This document shows, one piece after another, positions 24,685-37,169 of a DNA stretch of 64,000 bases. Positions within the stretch are counted from its first letter, which is position 1, and each line of letters starts with the position of its first letter. The notes under the pieces were generated by a model. It had not been told where the DNA came from, did no database searches, and saw nothing but the letters and a program-made list of their open reading frames with translations. The position numbers and the translations under genes were made by a program. Origin of the DNA: Mycogone perniciosa (taxonomy: Eukaryota; Ascomycota; Sordariomycetes; Hypocreales; Hypocreaceae); assembly GCA_025331125.1 (NCBI GenBank), contig JAOALB010000123.1:62001-126000 (forward strand), read 5' to 3'.

Positions 24685-26989
24685 GACGGCTGGTAAATAT
24701 TAAAGATGAAAGGTGGAAAATTGTGCGAGGACGACCTGGTCTCGCAATTTATATGAAGTGAAAACGGCAGGAGGCTCTTGATGTTGAACTCTGATGGGAA
24801 GCGACAGGAAAGAGTATTAGAAAACCCCGAACTTTAACCGTATTATGCGGTAGTATTACCAAGGACCCAATTTCTATGTACGCAGCAACTCAGTCTTGCT
24901 TCTTCAATTTTGTATATTTCCTTCGTCCCAAAACATTAAGCCAGAACACTTCTTCAAACTGCATACGATAAGCACGGCGTGACAGAGATCTAAAAGTAGA
25001 TCATTATAGCCCCGCCTATGACAAGTGCAAGGGAACTCGTTGATAGTTGCTGTGTCGACACATTACAAAACTGGTATTATTCGTTGGGGGAGGTTCGTAA
25101 GTGCCAGATAGTGAACCCCAGACCTAGAATGGCTTTCGAATGGAAACACCACGTGAACATAAACTAGCACAATGTTGCTAGCAACTGAAGGAGCTTTCCG
25201 CCCCAACTGAAGTAGACTGGAATTTCAATCGAGAAATGAAGGATACTACCAATGCCTTCTCTCAATACATTGAATTTAAAGTGAGGCAGACCATGTACTC
25301 TCCTGTATTAGAGCTGTGGTCGACGCGTGCTCCGGATACTAACAATGAAGTTCATTATCATCTATCATATTCAGGGTTTTCGTCATTGTGCTACTGTAGA
25401 GAAAATGATTCTGGTCAATGAGAGTCCTGACCGGGTAGCACAAGAATCGTCGTCTACAATGGCGATTCACGCAAACGTTGACACGACTTATCCACCTTTG
25501 CGTTGATGTCCTTCTGAGGGGGGATCTCACTTATTAACCCGACCTGCAGAAGTTAAGCTACGTGAGGCCCGGTAACTCGGCTCACAAAGCCTCCGCTTCA
25601 AGGTATTTCTCTACTCCGGAGTTCCAATTAATAGCTCATGTGTGGATTGAGGAGAGGGAGTCTAGAAAACCATTTTGGCAGTCTGTTAGCCATACTTTCA
25701 GCATTTCAACACTTTGTCTAGGGGCCCACAGCGGCGCAAGTCGGCTTTCTCTGCACATCATGCGCATCGCCTAAATAGCTTCGAAGACCATCATATCGCT
25801 TAATCTATAAAGAAGCCATTCCCAGAGGTGAAATCCGTATTCCTTTTGACCCTTTGTACTCCGTACTAGTACTAGTAGTAGACTTTCAACCGCCGACTCC
25901 CTTTTGTCCTTAAACCCGTCGCCCCCTGACGCTAAGGATCCCTGCGACCGCATCAACCTGCCACCATTCCAAGCTGCCTAATTTGCTCACACACTTACGG
26001 AGTACATACATATCTATCTGTAGTCCTGAGGCAAACTTTGAAAGAATTGCCTAAGCATTCTCAATGCAATTCTCTGGCCTGGAGATGTAGATATTCATAC
26101 TCGTGGTCTACCTTTGGAACCGGACCAAGATCCGAGGTGCAGTGTTCTGATCACCCTTGCCTTGGCTGTCATTTCCCGGCGGCGGAGAAAAAGCGACCGG
26201 ATGCATCGGAGCATTTCTAAGACCGATCTCACCTTTACACAACCAAATGTCTGGTTATTAATACATGCAATTACTTATGCTGAAGCAATCGCCAATTCAT
26301 GGTTCACGATCGCAAAAGTCCAAGTATTTTTTCCCCCCATTTCGATTAAAGACCCATGGAAAATGCAGTGAATAGGTACTCCTATCAATGGGAGGTATGG
26401 AGAGCAGGAAATGGTCCAACATTATAGACAACCAAGGGTCCAAACGTTGCGAGGAGAGAAGGATTCTGTCATCCCTCTTTGCTGTACCCGGAAATCTGGA
26501 TGAAGAATGCCAAACAAGTTAGCCTCCATACCTTATGTAGCGCTAATTTTCCACCAGTATGACGCTATGTATCATATGATATAGAACCAAATCCTCTAGT
26601 AATGCCCTACGAAGTACGAAGTAATAAGTACATCTTGTTCCTCCAGACTTTTCTTTGACTAGTGGGATGGATCACAGCGGAAGGTTTCATTGGCAATATT
26701 TCCGCGCCGATTTTTGTTACTTTAGCCTATATGACTCAGTCAATTCCTTCCATACCATAGCAAAGACGCCGAGGATTTTGCCGAAAGTTTAGTAGGAGAT
26801 AGTATTACAACTGTTTCATAGCCGTTGATGTTCGTTGCCACTCTGGGTAACAGCATAGCCAGAAAGAAGATGACGAATGAAGAATGTCTATAGCAATACC
26901 ATTTATTAATGATTAAGAGAGGTGACACGGAAGGCAGCGCCCACAGCAAGGGCACTTCTCCTGAGTTGTGAAAAGGGCAGGTGCTTACT

Positions 26990-27044
26990 TACTCCGTATT
27001 AATACTCCGTAGTGAACATCCATATGTGTATGGCGCACTCCGTA
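26990..27044. repeat. Cluster of TACTCCGTA motifs
   Basis: Two exact copies four bases apart (26,990 and 27,003) and a third with one mismatch (27,036) lie in 55 bases, about 250 bases upstream of the beta-helix/lectin start codon. The role is unknown; a regulatory site or a relic of a small mobile element are both possible. Confidence 0.6.
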
Positions 27045-27231
27045 AGACTTTGTCAGACGCCTTGTGCTATTAGCACTCCATTGCTAGACTGGTTATGGGC
27101 TTACACACATGCTAGTGGTCTTAGTGTTATCTAGATGGTGAAGGTTCAGGCTAAACGAGAAATCCGCTAACTTGCAGTCGGTATTACTGCCATCAGCTCA
27201 AAGGGTAAGCTTTTCCATTCAGTTCGGAACT

Positions 27232-27240
27232 TATATAATA
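27232..27240 (+). promoter_or_regulatory. TATA box of the beta-helix/lectin gene
   Basis: TATATAATA lies 58 bases upstream of the ATG, followed by a pyrimidine-rich leader and a CCACC sequence directly before the ATG. Spacing fits a strong RNA polymerase II core promoter. Confidence 0.5.
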
Positions 27241-27297
27241 AGAGCAGTGACACCCCTAGCCCTTTCGCTTCTCTACACCAATTAACGTCTTGCCACC

Positions 27298-28923
27298 ATG
27301 AAGCACGTACTCCAGAGCGGTATCCTCTTTGCGGTTACGCTACCGACGCTATCATTAGCAACTTGCATCTCCTCTGGCGACCAGAACACCATCAATAATG
27401 CCTTGAGATCAGGGGGCGCTGGTACCGTCGTCCAGCTATGCCAGAATGCGCTTATCAAGATTACCGAGAAAATCAGCTTCAGTGCGGACGGCCAGGAAAT
27501 CTCAACCCAAAACTATCCCACCGATCACACAAGAGCAACCATTCAAGTGGCGCCGGGTAGTTCTGCTAGCACGCTGATTTCCGGCTCTGGCTTCAACAAT
27601 ATTCGTATTAAGAATATCCAACTTGATGGCAACAGACCTGGAGCTGGATACCAGAAGGGTGGTGGCGCCAACATCGAGATTGGTGGTAGATCTACCGGCC
27701 AAGTCGTCTCGTACGTGGCTTCCAGGAATCCTCGAGGTTGGAGTTGTCTACACGTCATTGGTTCCGGAAACGATGCCAAACCCTGCAATAATGCCTATAT
27801 TATTAACAATGACATTGGTCCATGCGGTCAGTCTGGTGTTGATTCTAATGGAAATGGACTATGGAGTGACGGAATTTCCCTCGACTGCACTAAGTCTCTC
27901 GTGCAAGACAACACAGTCGGTTACCAACCATCTCGCTGTCTTCAATTCAGGATGCTGACTTACCACAGATTACCGGATCAACTGACGGTGGCATTGTAAT
28001 TTTCGGCTCACCGGGTAGTACCATCAACCGTAACACCATCATCTCCTCTGACCAATATCTTGGATTTGGAGCTATCAACATGGTTGATGGAGAGTATCGG
28101 GGCAGCTATGACGGCGTCGTGGTGTCCAATAATAAGATCCAAGGCAAGAAGTTGTTCAACATCGGCATTGGCATCGGTGCAAATGTCTGGTCGTTCAACG
28201 ACCCATACATGCTCCATGGCCCTGCGACCATCACCGGAAACACCATCAGTGGTCAAGTCAGCTTTCCAATCGCGCTCAATGGGTGGGCAAACGGTATTAT
28301 GGTACGTTATCTAGTTGTCGTGTGTGTTTTAGACGTGAACTAAAACGTTGTAGATCACGGGCAATAATGTTGCAGGTGTTACCTCGCCCAAGTCCAGCTT
28401 CTCCGATGCGTCACACTGCTCTCCGGCTATTCAGGATGCGTTCAACAAGAATGCCAACCTTATTTACTACCCTGCCGGAGTAATAGGCCCTCAAAAACTC
28501 CAGTCAGATTTCGTAGCTGCGTCTGGGAACATAACTAATTTCCTATGCTCGAGTCTTCCACTACCGAACTCAGTGACCTATACTAAAGGTCAACTTAATA
28601 TTGTTTCCGACTCGTCAGCCTTTGCCGACCTTCATGGTGTTAGAGCTCAGTACCAAGGCGATAACAACGTTGTGGTTCTTCAAAATGGCAAACCGATCTG
28701 GGCCAGCGGCCACACTCTTCATCAGGGCTGTGGAAACCCTAGCCAGTGCCACTTGCAGTTCTCTTCCGACGGAAATCTCGCGAGCTATTACCAAGGCGCG
28801 GTCCAGTGGACCACTAACACCTCAGGCAGAGGGGCAACCATGGTGGTACTGAATCAGACACCATGGATTCAGATTAAGGATGCCTCGGGCCATGTCATCT
28901 GGGACACAACCAAGAAATCCTAA
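27298..28923 (+). CDS. Secreted beta-helix (pectate-lyase-like) protein with bulb-type lectin domain
   Basis: Proposed exons are 27,298-27,915, 27,969-28,301 and 28,354-28,923 (introns of 53 and 52 nt), giving 506 residues. Residues 1-21 are a signal peptide, with cleavage likely after SLA. Residues about 22-390 carry repeated short segments such as NNIRIKNIQLDGN, NNAYIINNDIG, STINRNTIISS, GVVVSNNKIQG and GPATITGNTISG, the pattern of right-handed parallel beta-helix proteins. The last 115 residues resemble a mannose-binding bulb-type lectin: QGDNNVVVL matches the QxDxNxVxY site, and SSDGNLASY is a second, partly conserved one. Paired cysteines suit secretion. I see no clear polysaccharide-lyase catalytic set, so enzymatic activity is unproven; cell-wall or host-glycan binding is a reasonable guess. 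Confidence 0.82.
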
Positions 28924-29329
28924 GTATGAACTGTCTTGTCGCTTTGCTCTGTATATTAAATTTGCAAGGACCGTGCTATAAGCTCACCAAGCCTTACATG
29001 CTCATATCATATTATAGCTTTAACTTTAATAAATTTCTGTATACCTACAGTTTCATCAATACACACGACCTAGTCTTCACTGACTAGCCTTCAGTGGTCA
29101 TGGAATAACGGGTCACGGATTCGGCAGTCATCAAACAATGTGACTCATTTTGTGTACCATAATTCCAGCTTCATTTGCCTCTATGGTTGTTGTCATCGAC
29201 CCCTTTATGTTACACCTCCGCCAGTCTTTGGAATGATGATCGAAAGTGTAGATGCTCGCCAACTTGGGGACACGGAATACTCACTTGCAAGTTCACACAT
29301 TTATTTGATAATAGCACTAGGTAATACGA
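28924..29329. other. Intergenic spacer
   Basis: This is the 3' flank of the beta-helix gene. An 88-codon plus frame at 29,140-29,406 has no recognisable domain and runs opposite to the adjoining pseudogene. Confidence 0.5.
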
Positions 29330-30000
29330 TCAAAGATACACTCGTGGAGACTTCGGAAATTTTTGAAGATTCAGCCGTGTCTAGGTCACCACACAATATC
29401 TTTTAAGCGTTTGTGATCAAGCGTCATGGCCACGACGGCCAGGTTCGTTTGAGTACTGAAGCACTTCACTAAAGGATTTTTCATCCTTGAATGGCCCCAT
29501 TAGGTCCGTGCTCCGAATGTGAAGGTCACAGATAACTTCACCGAAAGTGTTGCATATAGCTATATCTCGGTTGACTGACTTCGGAATACGTGGCAGCTGG
29601 GTCAAGTAATCCTTCACCAGGTTGCCAATTTACTCAAAGTCTTCATCTTATATCAGTTCTCAGTACAATGAGAAAGGTGCACCCGGTATTCTTGTGATGA
29701 GAAGATAGACGCCGACCTGAGAATATGGTGAGTTCGGATCACCCTGCTATAAAACGACATCTAAAGGTTTCGGAACTGGGATTCACATATGTTGGCGAAC
29801 CATAGGAAGTTTGCTGAACTCGTTGCTATGTTCTGCAAGCACATCATAGTGCCTCAAGTGGCCTCCAAATAGAAGTCAATGAACCACCTCAATGCTGTTG
29901 GGATGTCCAGACAGAACCTTCCCGATGCGACGCAAGAATTTAAAGTACCCACTCGAATCCCGCTCAGGGACATGCCCCAGATGGTTCCAAGAGCCCCAGT
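29330..30000 (-). pseudogene. Aminoglycoside-phosphotransferase-like (APH family) pseudogene
   Basis: On the minus strand one frame reads continuously like a fungal APH-family phosphotransferase apart from stops: SNEFSKLPMVRQH, IPVPKPLDVVL, VGVYLLITRIPGAPFS, DYLTQLPRIPKS, then GPFKDEKSFSEVL. The frame is broken by several stops (TGA, TAG, TGA, TAA, TAA). Four or more fit single C to T or G to A changes in CGA, CAG, CAA or TGG codons, in line with mild RIP-like damage. After GRRGHDA the frame stops. A shifted frame continues with CGDLD at about 29,380, resembling the HGDL catalytic loop. The true 5' end is not visible; conservation fades right of about 30,000. Family assignment is moderate; it could be a diverged kinase-fold relative. 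Confidence 0.5.
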
Positions 30001-30478
30001 AAAGAATCAACGATGGAGAAAATGGGTAGACGAAATCCTGGTCCTGACATAGATTGCATCTCTGCTGAGTAGCGTGTCGGAGGATGGCTCGGCACGTGTG
30101 GAGATTGAGTCGGTAGAAAGATTTCTGGTGCAGTTATCTTTTCAGGCTCGAGCAATCGAACCCTTCTACAAAAGCGAAAATGGGAGTTGAGTGTCGCCGG
30201 TCAATAGCCGATCATTCACATGACGTGCGGCCAGTTGAAGGCAGAGAGGGCTATGCTGATCTGTGAGGTTGACTCCTAAGGACTTTCCTTCATTACGATA
30301 GTCTCGGCCATTTTAATGAGTGATACCATGATCAATATTATCAGACCAAAATACAGCAAAATGTGAAGGTCCACATTGTATGCGTGGATAAGTGATCTTA
30401 AGTAATGCGACAATTATATTAGTAAGACTGCTCCAGTCACCATGTATCTATTCATGTGTCAAATAAGTCCGAGTGAGA
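30001..30478. other. Intergenic spacer with a dispersed repeat
   Basis: No gene is recognised. It contains the 70-bp dispersed repeat at 30,343-30,412. A 63-codon minus frame at 29,964-30,155 overlaps the pseudogene's upstream side and has no domain. Confidence 0.5.
30343..30412 (+). repeat. 70-bp dispersed repeat, copy A
   Basis: It begins AGACCAAAATACAGCAAAAT and ends ATGCGACA. It matches 51,421-51,490 in the same orientation over the full 70 bases with scattered substitutions. Flanks outside the 70 bases do not match. Confidence 0.75.
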
Positions 30479-33106
30479 TCATGTCTTGACCTGCAGGCTG
30501 GACGTCAACCTAATATCTCGACTACTGGCTCCCACAAACACGGAGTGATGCCCTTCTTGAATGATCCATGATTGAGATACAACGTCCCATACACTCAGAT
30601 CCCGCTTAGTGAGCTCGAAGTGGAGTGTTGCCGACTGTTGAGGGGTCAACACCACCTTTTCAAACCCTCGAAGCTGCTTCGGCGGACTATTCGGGATGGC
30701 CAAATAGAGTTGGACAATTTCTTCCCCCATCACTGAGCCGCTGTTAGTGATGGTAGCCTTAACTGTGGCTGCAGGATTCCAGAGATCATCCCCGATGCAC
30801 TTGGAACGAGACAGGTCTGTCGACGGCGCAACTGAAACAGAGGAGTATTTGAAGGTTGTGTAGCTGAGACCATAACCGAATTCATATCGAGGAGTAATGT
30901 TCTTGGCGTCAAACGCGCGATAGTCCAAATACACGCCTTCAGTGTAATCGCATTGGGGATCAATGTCGTCTGGCGCGCGGCGCTTACATGGGGCATACAC
31001 CGAGTAGTCACTCTCGTTCTTGGCCAATGTGTAGGGAAGTTTGCCCGAAAAGTTAGCCTCTCCATAAAGAAGCTTGACAAGTGCTTCCCCGCTGTCTTGG
31101 CCTGGCAGGTGAGCGATGATGGTAGCAGTGATGTTTGGGTGCTCAATCCATTGGTCAACGAGACGGATGCCTGCAGCATGAATGACAACAATGGTGTTGG
31201 CACACTTTCTTGCCACGTTGAGCACAAGGCCATCGCTGAAGTCATCATGCAAGCCTTCTCTATCCCAGCCTTCAGTTGCGATCGCATTGATAAACACCAG
31301 ACAGGCGTCGGAGGCGGCATTGACTTCGGGATTGAAGGAATCCAAGTCCCAGTTCACCCATATTCCATCGTCACGGGCCCTACGTTGTATAGCACTGAGC
31401 GGCTATCTTGATCGTTAGATACCGTATATCTCTCCTACAACATTGAAGGTTGGAATGGATATCCTTACATCATCAATGTATGCTGGACCGTTTGCGCCCG
31501 CTCTTCCACCAGTCACGATGGTGCCTCCCCGTGCAGCCTGGTCAAAATGGGCCTCCTTGCCTAAGACTGCCTGACCCATCTCGGGCGATGAAGTATATCC
31601 GAGTTGGAAAAGTAAGTCGGTGTTTTTCGTACGCGGAATCGTTGAGTCATAGCCATAGACTGACAGCATGGTTGGCTTCTGTGAGAAGGGAAGTGTATGG
31701 TTGTGGTTCTTAACAAGAACATGTCCAGCAATTGCTCCCTCCAGGATCACTGGCTTTGACCGGGGATCTCGAGCATCAACCTTGGCATGGGGTTTGATCA
31801 GATTCTTAATTCCAATACCTGGAGTCGGGAAGCTGGGATCGTCCTGGTTAACAAAATACCAGGCGGCGACAATTCTTTGTTCAGCAAGTCAGTATGTCGC
31901 GTAACTACGATACTTTCATTCATTCGAATACCACGGAAAACTTACCTTGTAGCCATATCGGTTATTCGAGTTTCACTAACTGTGCCATTGTGAACAGCGG
32001 CCGTCAAGTTCGCGCCCCAGGAGCCTCCGAGAGGCATGACCATGTCGAGTCCAGCATTCGCACTCTCAACATTGTGCTGGGCATTCCAGTCAAGCACGAC
32101 AAAGCCTTCGAATCCTAGCTCAGTCTTAAGGATGCCATTCATTAATTTACTATTTTCGCACCCATAGGTGTTGTTGATCCTGTTGTATGAGCACATGACG
32201 GAACCGACGCCGACTCTGACACCGTCCATGAACGGCCATAAGTAATACTCGTGGAGAGTCTTATCGTCAATATTGGAGGAAGCTGCTTCAACTCCAAAGT
32301 ATGGTCGTCTGAGGGTTTCTTGTTCATTGCCGATGAAATGCTATTGTCCAACGAAGCCTTTAGTGCATCTAGAAGCCTGCGGCCATTATTAAAGCCAGAG
32401 TGCCGCTTTTTAGAGGGCATACCTTGATATTTGCAATGACACCGGCGTCCTGCATTCCGACAATAGTTTCTGCATTTAACTGACCAGAAAGATAAGGGTC
32501 AACAGTGAACCCCTCCCAATTCCGACCTCCTAGCGGGGAACGACCGAGAGGTCCTGCATTTGGGCCGAGAGGTAAATTGACTTGGGCAGCCTCATTAGCA
32601 ATTGTACTACCACAGTCTCGTAGTAGACTTGGTAACGCTCACCTCCCTTGGCTTTGAACTCTTTGCCTATGTAGAACCCTCTGTGGTAGGTCAGGTTCTT
32701 ATCCCAGCTGGCACCAACGTGGATACCCGAAGGATATGAGTTCACAAGATCAGTCGCCCGAACTCCGTTTCCAGCATCGTGAAGACACATCCCAGGCCAG
32801 CCAAGCCGGGGTACAAAGCCACTGTTGCCCGCACAAACGTTGTCGCTGGGAAATCCACGGGTGATGTTGGCCTTCTCTTCCAACGTCATTTGCTGCACCA
32901 GCTTCCGAGCATCGGTGTACGCCCGAGCCCACAGGCCATTGCCTTTCCCTTCTGCTTTTCCAAAAGTTAATATGGCGGCCAACAAGTTGCATATCCCAAG
33001 ACGTACGTGTTGGGTAGAAAGGTGGTGATTCGGCTCTCGCCGCAACTGTCGACGGCAGAGCTGCCACAAGGACGCAAAGGCCCACGCACCCGGACAACGG
33101 CCACAT
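30479..33106 (-). CDS. Secreted beta-glucosidase, glycoside hydrolase family 3
   Basis: A GH3 enzyme that would release glucose from the non-reducing end of beta-glucosides outside the cell. Proposed exons (minus strand) are 33,106-33,007, 32,954-32,643, 32,580-32,423, 32,340-31,946, 31,874-31,469 and 31,402-30,479, giving 764 residues. All five introns (52-82 nt) have GT..AG ends and matching phases. Residues 1-22 or so are a signal peptide. The N-terminal GH3 barrel shows LGPNAGPLGR, GGRNWEGF, KHFIGNEQE and GFVVLDW, in which Asp near residue 274 is the expected nucleophile. The C-terminal sandwich contains GKLPYTLAK and YEFGYGLSYT; a fibronectin-III-like domain ends with LRGFEKV, LTKRDLSVWD and VFVGASSRDIRL. 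No break is seen. Length suits the family's mid-size fungal beta-glucosidases. Confidence 0.9.
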
Positions 33107-33447
33107 GGCTATTGAGGCGAAGTAATCTTCTGAACGACTGTCTTTGAATCCCAGCCAGACGGAGAAGCAACGTTCTCGATATCACCTGTAGGTCTTCTAT
33201 GCTGGCACACCTCATAGCCAGCTGGCACAGCCTAATCAGGGGTTCCCCAACAATGGACTCGGCATTCCAGAATGACGTAACTTATAGATGGACCCGAAAC
33301 ACCCCTGCTATGTTGTCGAATCGGAACGACATCCGACGTATTAGAGAGCAAGTTACGTGGGAGATACGGAGTACCCCGCGCAGTATGACCCCCACGGACC
33401 GTTGCCACGGGGAAATACGAAGTTGGTACGTAAACAATGAGTAGATA
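33107..33447. other. Upstream region of the GH3 gene
   Basis: About 340 bases between the GH3 start codon and the inverted-repeat element. It contains one exact TACGGAGTA at 33,365-33,373. Small open frames in this stretch are not convincing. Confidence 0.5.
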
Positions 33448-33577
33448 GACCAACTAACCCTCCCCCCCCTTTGTTATCTGACCCCTACGGGGTAAGTACT
33501 TGACCTGACCTGGTCAGATGAACTTTAACAGGTCAACTTAACTTAACCTAACCCTTATAACTTTATTAAACCCTTTA
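33448..33577 (+). repeat. Left inverted terminal repeat
   Basis: 130 bp with a run of eight C near the outer end and ACCTGACCTGGTCAG inside. It pairs with 50,953-51,088 read on the other strand. It keeps a much higher G+C content than the interior directly beside it. Confidence 0.82.
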
Positions 33578-35050
33578 TTAAAATAGCTATATAACTTTAA
33601 AATAGATTATATTTTAAAAAAATATTTACAGGAAAAGTAAATAGTAACAGATTCTCTATAATAATTAATTTAAAATTCCTTTTTATAATTTAATAATTTA
33701 TTATAATTTTATTTATATTCAATTATAAACTATTTTGATATTAATTATACTCTTAGTATATAAAGATAATTTCAGCTATCAAATATATCTTAATATTAAT
33801 ATATATTTATTAATCTTTCTGCTTTATATTAAAATTAAAGTATTTTATATCTTTATTTATTCTTTAAATTTATAATTAAACATTTTATAAAACATTATTA
33901 TTGTTTATTGTAATAAAATATACTATAATATTGAAAATAAATTCAATACTTTTTATATTGAATAAATATAATTTAATTTAATATTTAGCCTGTAATTTTC
34001 TACTAAATAATATAAATTATAAATTATAAAGGTAAAACTTAAAATATTAAGCTTTAATTAATAAATATAAGCTATATAATAATATAAGTAATTTTTACTT
34101 ATATAAATATATATATATATTAATATTTCCTTTATTTTTTTAATATAAATTAAAATTAACTTTAAATTAAATTTAAGTAGATTTTAGAATAAAGTTTATT
34201 ACTTTACCCCTTTTAATTATATTACTTTTTTATATTTTTATTTAAAGAGTAAAGGAATTATTATAAAATTCAAAATAAAGTATTTATAGCTTTTATATTA
34301 AAAAATTAAAAAGTTTAATATAAAAGTAATATAAAAAGCAAATTAAATATAAGAATAAAATATTATTTATTAAAAAAAAAACCCTTTTTGAATATTATAT
34401 ATTTTTTAAATTATCATATATAATAAAGATTTTAAAATTTCATTTAAAACTAATAAATAATAAATATTAATTTCTTTTAAATACATTATACTTTATGAAG
34501 CGTAATTATTTAACCCTTTAATAATATTTAATAGTATAATATATAGTAACAAATATATGTTTATATTTATATTTTATATATATTATATAGTTTTCAAAAT
34601 ACTATAATATATAGCCTTAATATAAAATAATAATTACTTTAATAATAAAAAGTCTTATATAGAACCTTGATAATATATATATTTAATATTATAGTATTTT
34701 AGTCTTTAAAGGCTATAAAGCTATAAAATTAATAAATATTAAAATAAATATTTGAATTTAATGTATAAAGTATTTAATTATAAATCTGATATATTTTTAA
34801 AATATAAATTTCAAACTGGAAGTAAAATATTATAAAAGGATTTAAAAAGTAATTTTAAGTTATTTACCTTTTTACTTATTAATAATTTAATTAAAATACT
34901 TTTATAAAGTTATATTAAAAAGGATTACTATTTTAATATATTTAAAAGATAATCTTTTCTTTTTTTTATAATAATAATATTTAATACTTTATTAAAAGTA
35001 AATAAAGTAAAAGCAGATTATAAAGTTTATATATAAAGGTTAAAGCTAAT
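33578..35050. other. Unidentified A+T-rich left part of the TIR element
   Basis: No open frame above noise, no recognisable domain and no obvious internal repeat. It is probably RIP-decayed transposon interior. Confidence 0.5.
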
Positions 35051-37169
35051 ACTGAAAATTAAAGCTTCCCTCCTATACTTACAGGTACCCTACCTTTTAG
35101 GTCCCTACTTATTAAAACTCTATAACCTTTTAACTAGCTATTAAGAAAATAAGCCTAATAATACTTTCTTGCCCCTTTTAGGCACTTAAAGAAAGATAGT
35201 GAATGCTATTAGACTTTAAGTAAATTAGGGATAACTAAACCTTACTGCTGCTAGGCAGGCAGTACTTTAGCAATTTAAAAATGAGGGCACTTTTTTACTT
35301 TTAGGATAAAAGGAGACTATAGTCCTTTTATTTATGCTTAAAAAACGCTATATTAAGAATAAATGTATTAAACTTAATATCCTTAGATTTAATTTTAGTT
35401 TTAATTTAAAGCTTAGCGTCTCTTTTTTCTTAAAAAAGGATTTAAAAAGGCCTCTCTTTTTCCCTTTAAAGTAGGCTAATAGAAGCCTTTGCCTTTATAA
35501 ATAGAAAGCAGTTAAATATAGCACTTAAAATCTTTACTTAAATAAAAGAAATTAATTTAATTTAAAGGGTTAGGCAGAAAATATTACTTTTAGTAGTTTA
35601 AGCTATTAATAATTATTTAGCTAAATATTAAAGAAAGTATTATCTTTTAATAGCTATATTAATAAATAAAGCCTTTTTTAATACCTTTAAAAACCTTTTT
35701 TCTTTAAAGGCTTTTATAAACTTTAAAGAATTAAGTGAAAACCTCCTTTTTACTTAATTATTAATAATTTAATTAATTAATAAAAAGTTTTATTAAAATA
35801 ATAACTAATAATAAATTAAACTTTAGCCTTTAAATAAAATTAATACAGGAACCCTTTTATTAGTTAATAGCTTAAAATAGGTTATATAGGCTATAGTTGC
35901 AGCTATAAGTATAAATAAAAACTTTTTAATATAAAGAAATAAAAATAAACTTTCCTTTTAAAGTAATAGCAGATTAGCCTTTATTATTTATAAAAATAAA
36001 TAAAAATAAATAAAGACTACTTTAAAGATTAATAATAAAATTTTCCTTTAAGTCTATTTAAATTATAGCTGGAAAAAGATTACTGCTATTAGTATTAAAT
36101 AAAAGGTTATTAGAATTAGTAACTTTAAAAGTAAAAATATTATTTATTTTTAAAAAGTAAAGTTTAAGTTTATACTTTAAATTAAAATAAAAAATATTAA
36201 AAAAAGATCTTTACTCTAACTTTAACTATAAAAGCTAGCAGCTTAAAGATTAAAGAAGTATATATATAAAAGAGTTTTTTTATATAAAGTGTTTTTAAAT
36301 ACTATACTAATACTTTAAATACTTTCCCTATTAATACACTAGTCTTAATTAAAGCTTAAAGGAGTATTAAGTTTAAAGAACCTTTAGTCTTTTACTAAAA
36401 GGCTACTTTTAATAAAACTATTAATATTTACTATTACTTTATCTTTTTTAAAAAGGAAATTAAAATAAGCTTTAAACTTTTTAACTATTTAACTTTAATA
36501 AAGCTTTAAACTTAAAAGGTATAAGTAATTTATTATAATAATACTTTAACTTTTATAATTTTTAAAAGTCTATTAAAACGATATACTATAAAAAATATAA
36601 TAAACCTGCCTTTTAATATATTAATAGAGATAAAAACTATAATAACTTTATTTAATATATTAACTACTTTAAACTTTATTAATTTAGTGCTTTAAATTAC
36701 TATATATATTTAACTATTAAAAATAGTATAAAAGTATATACTATTAAAAAATAATTTAAAGGTATTAAAGAATTTAAAATTAAAGAATTTTAAAAAAAAA
36801 ACCCTGCCCCCTTTACCTTTAAGCTTAGTTTTAATATACTTAAAGGAAAAGCTTTTTAAGCTGCCTTAGCCGGATCTCCTGCTACCTTTAAAGCTTAGAT
36901 TTAAAGACCTTTCCCTTTAAGTAAAATAATACCCTTTACCTTTATAATAAAGCCCCTATAAAATAAAATTAATTTAATAAATATCTTTAATAGTTTATTA
37001 AAGGAAATTTTACTAGTTTATTTTATAATAAAGGTTATTAATTTAAATAACTTTATAAATAATACTTAAAAGGAATCCTTTAAAGGAAATAAACTTTATA
37101 AATTTAATCTATAAATAATAAACTTTATTAAAACTACTAAAAAAACTTTAGCTTAAAAATCTTTTAAGT

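Larger units (their letters stand above)
24685..27297. other. Large intergenic region with repeated TACTCCGTA motifs
   Basis: About 2.6 kb without a convincing gene; open frames are all below 90 codons and lack domains. It holds exact TACTCCGTA/TACGGAGTA copies at 25,857-25,865, 25,996-26,004, 26,990-26,998 and 27,003-27,011, plus a one-mismatch copy at 27,036-27,044. The right end is the promoter of the beta-helix gene. Confidence 0.55.

Noticed and set aside
25236..26371. Several 60-85-codon frames in the 2.6-kb intergenic region
   Set aside because: All short, on both strands, without domains or sensible intron joins between them.
33440..33600. C-rich end of the TIR element as a telomere-like repeat
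   Set aside because: The C runs are not repeated in TTAGGG-like units, and the sequence occurs inverted at 50,953-51,088.
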